Of a stretch of DNA of 64,000 nucleotides, positions 59,986-64,000 are shown one piece after another. Each line of letters opens with the position of its first letter. The first letter of the stretch is position 1. The notes beneath the pieces are model-generated. The model was not told the origin of the DNA and did no database searches. It saw only the letters and a program-made list of their open reading frames with translations. This stretch comes from Alkalicoccus halolimnae (lineage in GTDB: Bacteria > Bacillota > Bacilli > Bacillales > Salisediminibacteriaceae). The DNA is taken from positions 434,001 to 498,000 of the forward strand of contig NZ_CP144914.1 in assembly GCF_008014775.2 (NCBI RefSeq), in the 5' to 3' direction. A program made the position numbers and the translations under genes.

Positions 59986-61061
59986 GTACTCTTTACGAAG
60001 ATTGGGTCGATTTCGCTCACCTCGGCCCTAAACCTGCCGGCAGTAAAATGAATGAAGCAGCTTCACAGTGGTTAGAAGACAGTTTGAAGCAAGAAGGGAT
60101 TACTTCACATCAACATAGATTCGACACCACAGTATGGACATTAAAAAATTTTGAGCCATTAAAGATGGTTGAAAGCGATCAAATTTTAGAATCTTATCCT
60201 GCTGTTGGAAGTAGTTCTGGGAATATCAAACAAGGTTTAATTGAACGCAGTGGAACAACAAATATATGGCATATGTACCAATGGCCCCGTTATACCGTAA
60301 AAAATCATGTGGGGAAAGTAATAGCTCATATTACTGCTCGACCGGACGGGCCGCCTTTAAGTCAAACGTTATTAGAAACATGGAATTACCCACACTTGTT
60401 TGTTGGAGAAGATACTTTTCGAGAGTGGGAAGCATTGATTAATTCTGGAAAAACTCCAACAGTATCATTTCAAATTGAAACCGAAATAACGAAAAAGGAA
60501 CTGATTAATGTACACGGTATTATAAAAGGGACTAATTCAGACCTTCCCCCGTTAGTTATTGGTGCCCATTTTGATACCATGTACAATACTATTGGAGCGT
60601 ACGATAATGCTTCTGGAACTATGGTACTCCTTCATTTAATAAAACACCTTTTTGATAAGCCTATTGAACGTGATATACATTATGTTTTTTTTAATGCAGA
60701 AGAGCTTTTGCTGGCAGGAAGTAAAGCTTTCGTAAATGATTTTTACAGTGAAAAAGATTCACTCAACATTATGATTAATATAGAAGGGATGGGCAGAGGC
60801 TCACAAGTAGATATCTGGTCAACAAATCCAAATAAAATTAAAAATTTGGAGCTTTTAAAAAGTAATTTTGATAGTTTACATCAGATCACACCTCCTTTGG
60901 CAGGTTCCGATCATCAACCTTTCGTGGATGTCGGTCATCCAGCAATGATGCTTACAGTAAATGATCAGGAGATTATACACAGTAGAAGAGATGTACCACA
61001 AAGTGAGATGGTCAAAAACATGAAAATATTATATTCTTATTTAGAAAAAATAACAGTCTAA
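59982..61061 (+). CDS. M28-family zinc metallopeptidase
   Basis: A 359-residue cytoplasmic protein (no signal peptide) with the di-zinc M28 aminopeptidase core in the second half: H196 and D198 in GAHFDT, D208 in AYDNASG, E240/E241 in FNAEE, E268 in NIEGMG and H333 in IIHSRRD. The family also includes glutaminyl cyclases and carboxypeptidases. The first 170 residues include an inserted domain. It is translationally coupled to the phosphotriesterase homologue. In this sugar-type operon it may remove an aminoacyl or amide group from the imported compound. Confidence 0.88.
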   Translation: MSTLYEDWVDFAHLGPKPAGSKMNEAASQWLEDSLKQEGITSHQHRFDTTVWTLKNFEPLKMVESDQILESYPAVGSSSGNIKQGLIERSGTTNIWHMYQWPRYTVKNHVGKVIAHITARPDGPPLSQTLLETWNYPHLFVGEDTFREWEALINSGKTPTVSFQIETEITKKELINVHGIIKGTNSDLPPLVIGAHFDTMYNTIGAYDNASGTMVLLHLIKHLFDKPIERDIHYVFFNAEELLLAGSKAFVNDFYSEKDSLNIMINIEGMGRGSQVDIWSTNPNKIKNLELLKSNFDSLHQITPPLAGSDHQPFVDVGHPAMMLTVNDQEIIHSRRDVPQSEMVKNMKILYSYLEKITV

Positions 61062-61075
61062 AGGGTGGATAGAAT

Positions 61076-61816
61076 ATGAAGCTATTGTTTGTTGGAGAAT
61101 CTTGGACTAAACATACAATTCATGTAAAAGGATTTGATTCTTTTACTACTTCAGAGTACGAAGAAGGTGCTGGAGCTTTTCTTCGAGCTATGAAGGAATA
61201 TAAAGTAGATGTGACTTATATAAGAGCCCACGAAATCGATGAAAAATTCCCTTCCACCTATGAAGAAATTAAAGCTTACGACGCTGTGATATTAAGTGAT
61301 ATAGGAAGTAATTCTTTCCTTTTAGCGAATCAGACTTTTAATCATTCACAAAGATCTATAGATAAATTACAGTTAATTGAGAAGTATGTTCGGTCAGGAG
61401 GAGGCTTTGGCATGATAGGTGGGTATATGTCATTCCAAGGTATTGATGGGAAAGCGAAGTTTAAAAATACAGTAATTGAAAAGTTACTTCCAGTTTTTTT
61501 AGAAAAAACTGACGATAGAGTAGAAAAACCAGAGGGGGTTAATCCTAAAATAGAAAAACAACATGAAATTTTAAATGAAGTTGAGAATAACTGGCCACAT
61601 TTTCTAGGATATAATGAACTAAAGCTCAAACCACATGCAGAATTAATTCTGTCAATTAACGAAGATCCCCTTGTAGCGTTGGGAGAACATGGGGAAGGGA
61701 GAAGTTTTATTTTTTCAAGTGATCTCGCGCCTCACTGGGGACCAAAAGAATTTGTAGAATGGCAAAGCTATCCTGTATTTTGGAAAAATATCGTTTCATG
61801 GGTAGGGAAAGCATAA
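61076..61816 (+). CDS. ThuA/glutamine amidotransferase-like protein
   Basis: A 246-residue protein with a class I glutamine-amidotransferase-like fold: KLLFVGESWTKHTIHVKGFD at the start, AYDAVILSDIGSNSF, then RSGGGFGMIGGYMSFQG at the nucleophile position, and LVALGEHGEGRSFIFSSDLAPHWG at the end. The expected Cys at the nucleophile elbow is missing (GMIGGYMS), so it is likely not a glutaminase; ThuA-like sugar-processing is more plausible. The ATG follows AAGGGTGG, 15 bases after the peptidase. It is the last gene of the operon. Confidence 0.78.
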   Translation: MKLLFVGESWTKHTIHVKGFDSFTTSEYEEGAGAFLRAMKEYKVDVTYIRAHEIDEKFPSTYEEIKAYDAVILSDIGSNSFLLANQTFNHSQRSIDKLQLIEKYVRSGGGFGMIGGYMSFQGIDGKAKFKNTVIEKLLPVFLEKTDDRVEKPEGVNPKIEKQHEILNEVENNWPHFLGYNELKLKPHAELILSINEDPLVALGEHGEGRSFIFSSDLAPHWGPKEFVEWQSYPVFWKNIVSWVGKA

Positions 61817-61954
61817 AACCTTTAGTACTATTTTTACTAATTAGTTTTACGTCTTCTATCTTAAACTGAACGACAATATCAAGCCGGGAAATGATTACAC
61901 TCACCTGCCTTGTCAAAACGAGCAGGGGAAAAAAGCCTTTTAAATAATTTCAAG

Positions 61955-61990
61955 CAGCCGTCGAAGGATCCTTCGACGGCTGTTTCCTTT
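61955..61990 (+). terminator. terminator of the BtpA operon
   Basis: CAGCCGTCGAAGGATCCTTCGACGGCTG is a perfect 28-base palindrome followed by TTTCCTTT, 140 bases after the last gene. Confidence 0.8.
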
Positions 61991-62189
61991 CTCTTCATCG
62001 GGGAATTGGAGGCGTCATGCATATAAACTTCTCACCACATTCGCGGATTAATCCCTAGGCTAATTCTATAGATGTCTTTACGAAAAAGCAGAATATCAGC
62101 TATTTGAAGTAAGGAATTTAAACAGAATGTGAAAGTGACTTACTGGAAAGACGGAGGGTGTAAAGAGATAAATGGTATGGTAATTAACA

Positions 62190-62229
62190 TTGATTCCTTA
62201 ACTAGATAGTTCTACATATTCTTGTAGAA
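62190..62229 (+). promoter_or_regulatory. promoter and inverted repeat before the nuclease gene
   Basis: TTGATT (62190-62195) and TACATA (62213-62218) at 17-base spacing form a weak promoter. The inverted repeat TTCTACA-N6-TGTAGAA (62210-62229) covers the -10 and start point, so a repressor could bind here. Confidence 0.5.
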
Positions 62230-62309
62230 ACATGATTGAGAGAGGTTGGAAGTTTTTCCTTTTTGTAAGGAGTTTTTTGGGATATGATGGTAGAAATGAA
62301 GGGGAAGGA

Positions 62310-63641
62310 ATGATAACAGTGACCTTTTCAGAACGTCTTGATGAAGCACGTGTACTGTTAAACGGAAAAGACAAAATACAAGAGGAGCTACGCCAGCTCA
62401 TTCATGAATACTCGGAGCTCGAACAAAACTACACTGATAAAAAGAAGCATCTTGAAGCCGACTTTCAAGCTTATTCCAACCGTATACACGACCAAATGGA
62501 AGTGAGTGGCCGCTACTTGGAGGAGTTGGAAAATAAGATTACCAAAAGACAAGAGCTGCTTGCCAGCCTCGGTGATGTGTATGATAAACGGAAGGTAAAC
62601 ATTCACAAAAATACGCAGGACGTTACAAAACGCTATGAAAAAGCTTCCCGCTTATCGTCAAATTACCTCCGTCTTACGTCACTTCAGACTCGCCTAATTG
62701 ATAGTTTTCTTCAATACATCGAACGGTCATCGGCTCCACTACTATACACCACCCCTTCCGTGGACATCCATGACCCTGAGATTAATGACTTGGCGAACCG
62801 CTTTCTACAAAAGCAACAGGACCTGCCTGGTCTTTTTCATGAAGATATGGTCGATTTTCTTGAAAAAAGCAACCTGTCCAATCCATCTGCTGCACAGTTA
62901 TACCGGTTTCACAGTTACCTTGGCAAATGCGGATACGATTTCGGTAACGACTTGATAGATTTTGTTTATTTTATGCGGGGTAAAGCACGTCAGGAAATCC
63001 GTCGCAGGTTTGACCCTTATTTTTCAGATCTCACCTCAGTGCCTGCCGATACACTATCTAGAAACAGCGTTTTCCTGGACTACCTGAAAATTACCGGCGA
63101 GGAATTTGCATATCGCCCTGATCACCTCTTATGGCTCTCGTGCTTTCTTTGTGATGTCGAGTTATCTTATGGCTATTTTAGTATCGATCAGATCTGCGAA
63201 CGCATCAATCAGCAGATAGAAGAGTATCAAACACACGAATGGGTACGGCGTTTCTCATCCGAAAATTCGACTTTTTTCGATGCCAACTCTATCGATGATT
63301 TAGACGGACGCCAATTCGAATTCTTTGTTTCCGATCTGCTTTCCTGCATCGGCTACATGACCGAGGTAACAAAAGCATCAGGCGACCAGGGGATGGATAT
63401 TTTGGCTCGGAAAAACGGTATTCGCTATGCTGTTCAGACTAAAAAATCGTCCTCTCCTGTGGGCAATAAAGCCGTACAGGAAGCGCTTCATGCCAAGTCT
63501 TATTACAAAACAGACGAAGCGATTGTTTTAACCAACAATGTATTTACCCCAAGCGCTGTAAATTCGTCAAAAGAAACAGATGTAATCTTGTGGGATCGAG
63601 GTCAGTTACTCAAGTTCATTGATCAGGCTAATAACATATAG
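62310..63641 (+). CDS. coiled-coil protein with C-terminal Mrr-type restriction nuclease domain
   Basis: A 443-residue cytoplasmic protein. Residues about 10-125 form a long coiled coil (QEELRQLIHEYSELEQNYTD, KHLEADFQ, LEELENKITKRQELL). The middle (130-320) is helical and not recognised. The C-terminal 120 residues form an Mrr-like nuclease: RQFEFFVSDLLSCIGY (E near 336), GDQGMDILA (D near 361) and YAVQTKKSS (QxK near 376-378). It is likely a type IV or defence nuclease that senses through the coiled-coil region. The start at 62310 follows AAGGGGAAGG; 26 more codons are open upstream. Confidence 0.8.
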   Translation: MITVTFSERLDEARVLLNGKDKIQEELRQLIHEYSELEQNYTDKKKHLEADFQAYSNRIHDQMEVSGRYLEELENKITKRQELLASLGDVYDKRKVNIHKNTQDVTKRYEKASRLSSNYLRLTSLQTRLIDSFLQYIERSSAPLLYTTPSVDIHDPEINDLANRFLQKQQDLPGLFHEDMVDFLEKSNLSNPSAAQLYRFHSYLGKCGYDFGNDLIDFVYFMRGKARQEIRRRFDPYFSDLTSVPADTLSRNSVFLDYLKITGEEFAYRPDHLLWLSCFLCDVELSYGYFSIDQICERINQQIEEYQTHEWVRRFSSENSTFFDANSIDDLDGRQFEFFVSDLLSCIGYMTEVTKASGDQGMDILARKNGIRYAVQTKKSSSPVGNKAVQEALHAKSYYKTDEAIVLTNNVFTPSAVNSSKETDVILWDRGQLLKFIDQANNI

Positions 63642-63647
63642 TTTTGT

Positions 63648-63676
63648 CCCGGCGCTTGAGAGCGCCTCTTTTTATG
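63648..63676 (+). terminator. terminator after the nuclease gene
   Basis: GGCGCT and AGCGCC with a four-base loop, extended by flanking bases, followed by TCTTTTT. Confidence 0.75.
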
Positions 63677-63943
63677 AAATAATGGCTCCAGTTTTTTTAC
63701 CTCAAAAAAGTAGGCAGAGTGACTCCCACCCGTGATTTTTTTGTTTTTCGGCTTTAACATAGTATTAATTTCGATTTCCTGAAACTGTTTAAGAACCTTT
63801 TGCATTGCTTCTGCAGTACTAAGGTTTCATCACCAAATGAGGTATAAATTAAAAAGCAGGAAGAATTGGCTGAAATGTAATAAAATTATTTATAGTGAAA
63901 CTACGTACTATAGACAGCCGTGATTCAACGAGAGGGGAATTTG

Positions 63944-64000
63944 ATGAATTTTCAAGATAAAATAGATGATAATTATCCGAAGTATTACGATTACAAAGTA
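63944..64000 (+). CDS. start of an unidentified gene (partial)
   Basis: The ATG follows AGAGGGG with seven bases spacing and opens a frame MNFQDKIDDNYPKYYDYKV that runs off the window. Nineteen residues are too few for identification. The 270 bases before it hold no other gene. Confidence 0.5.
   Translation, partial: MNFQDKIDDNYPKYYDYKV

Noticed and set aside
61955..61982. Perfect 28-base palindrome as a possible mobile-element end or attachment site
   Set aside because: Position after the operon and the T-rich tail fit an intrinsic terminator; no second copy or transposase was seen.

Overview
The window looks like a chromosomal segment of a Gram-positive, low-to-moderate GC member of the Bacillaceae, probably a salt- or alkali-adapted one. 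Supporting signs are a Bacillus-type glmS ribozyme ahead of glmS, strong AAGGAGG ribosome binding sites, frequent GTG/TTG starts, CcpA, Fur and Zur type operators, and lipoproteins with very acidic linkers. No species can be named from the sequence. No rRNA, tRNA, CRISPR array or transposase gene was seen.

Layout. (1) 1-3080: start of a mannitol PTS gene (minus strand) with a cre-like site, then the glmS ribozyme and glmS. (2) 3080-11060: regulators (AraC/GyrI, MerR/TipAS), small proteins, two alpha/beta hydrolases and an MFS transporter, separated by long gene-free stretches that carry a dispersed repeat family. (3) 11100-17200: metal and solute transport: a GlpF-type channel behind a leader terminator, a Fur-controlled ferric-binding lipoprotein and its permease, and a Zur-controlled ZnuA. 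(4) 17750-28600: a resistance-flavoured cluster: SRPBCC/ArsR pair, a second AraC/GyrI regulator, an ABC-F remnant that keeps its attenuator leader, a macrolide phosphotransferase, GNAT, cupin, ArsR-type regulator with MFS pump, a sulfurtransferase, and an intact ABC-F ATPase with its own attenuator. (5) 28700-39200: membrane and housekeeping accessory genes: DUF1361 protein, potassium channel, fragment of a serine-hydrolase paralogue, DinB protein, MBL-fold hydrolase, two overlapping flavin amine oxidases, a large membrane-anchored serine hydrolase and a diacylglycerol-kinase-like enzyme. (6) 39500-52060: defence region: unknown acidic membrane protein, frameshifted mrr, XRE/sigma-region-4 pair, complete type I hsdM-hsdS-hsdR, a zinc-ribbon protein and a PD-(D/E)XK-like nuclease. 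(7) 52250-61990: a ten-gene AT-rich operon: LacI regulator, two PfkB-family kinases, BtpA/SgcQ protein, one-NBD sugar-type ABC transporter, phosphotriesterase homologue, M28 metallopeptidase and ThuA/GATase-like protein, with two near-identical LacI-type palindromes. (8) 62190-64000: a coiled-coil plus Mrr-type nuclease and the start of another gene.

How it fits together. The most interesting candidate for an undescribed system is the operon at 52335-61816. It imports an unknown sugar-like compound and pairs a TIM-barrel BtpA protein and two kinases with a binuclear metal hydrolase and a zinc peptidase, in partial analogy to the E. coli sgc locus. It sits inside a defence island with at least four different nuclease systems. 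The second highlight is a pair of antibiotic-type attenuator leaders: one in front of an intact ABC-F gene and one still intact in front of an internally deleted ABC-F gene followed directly by a macrolide phosphotransferase gene.
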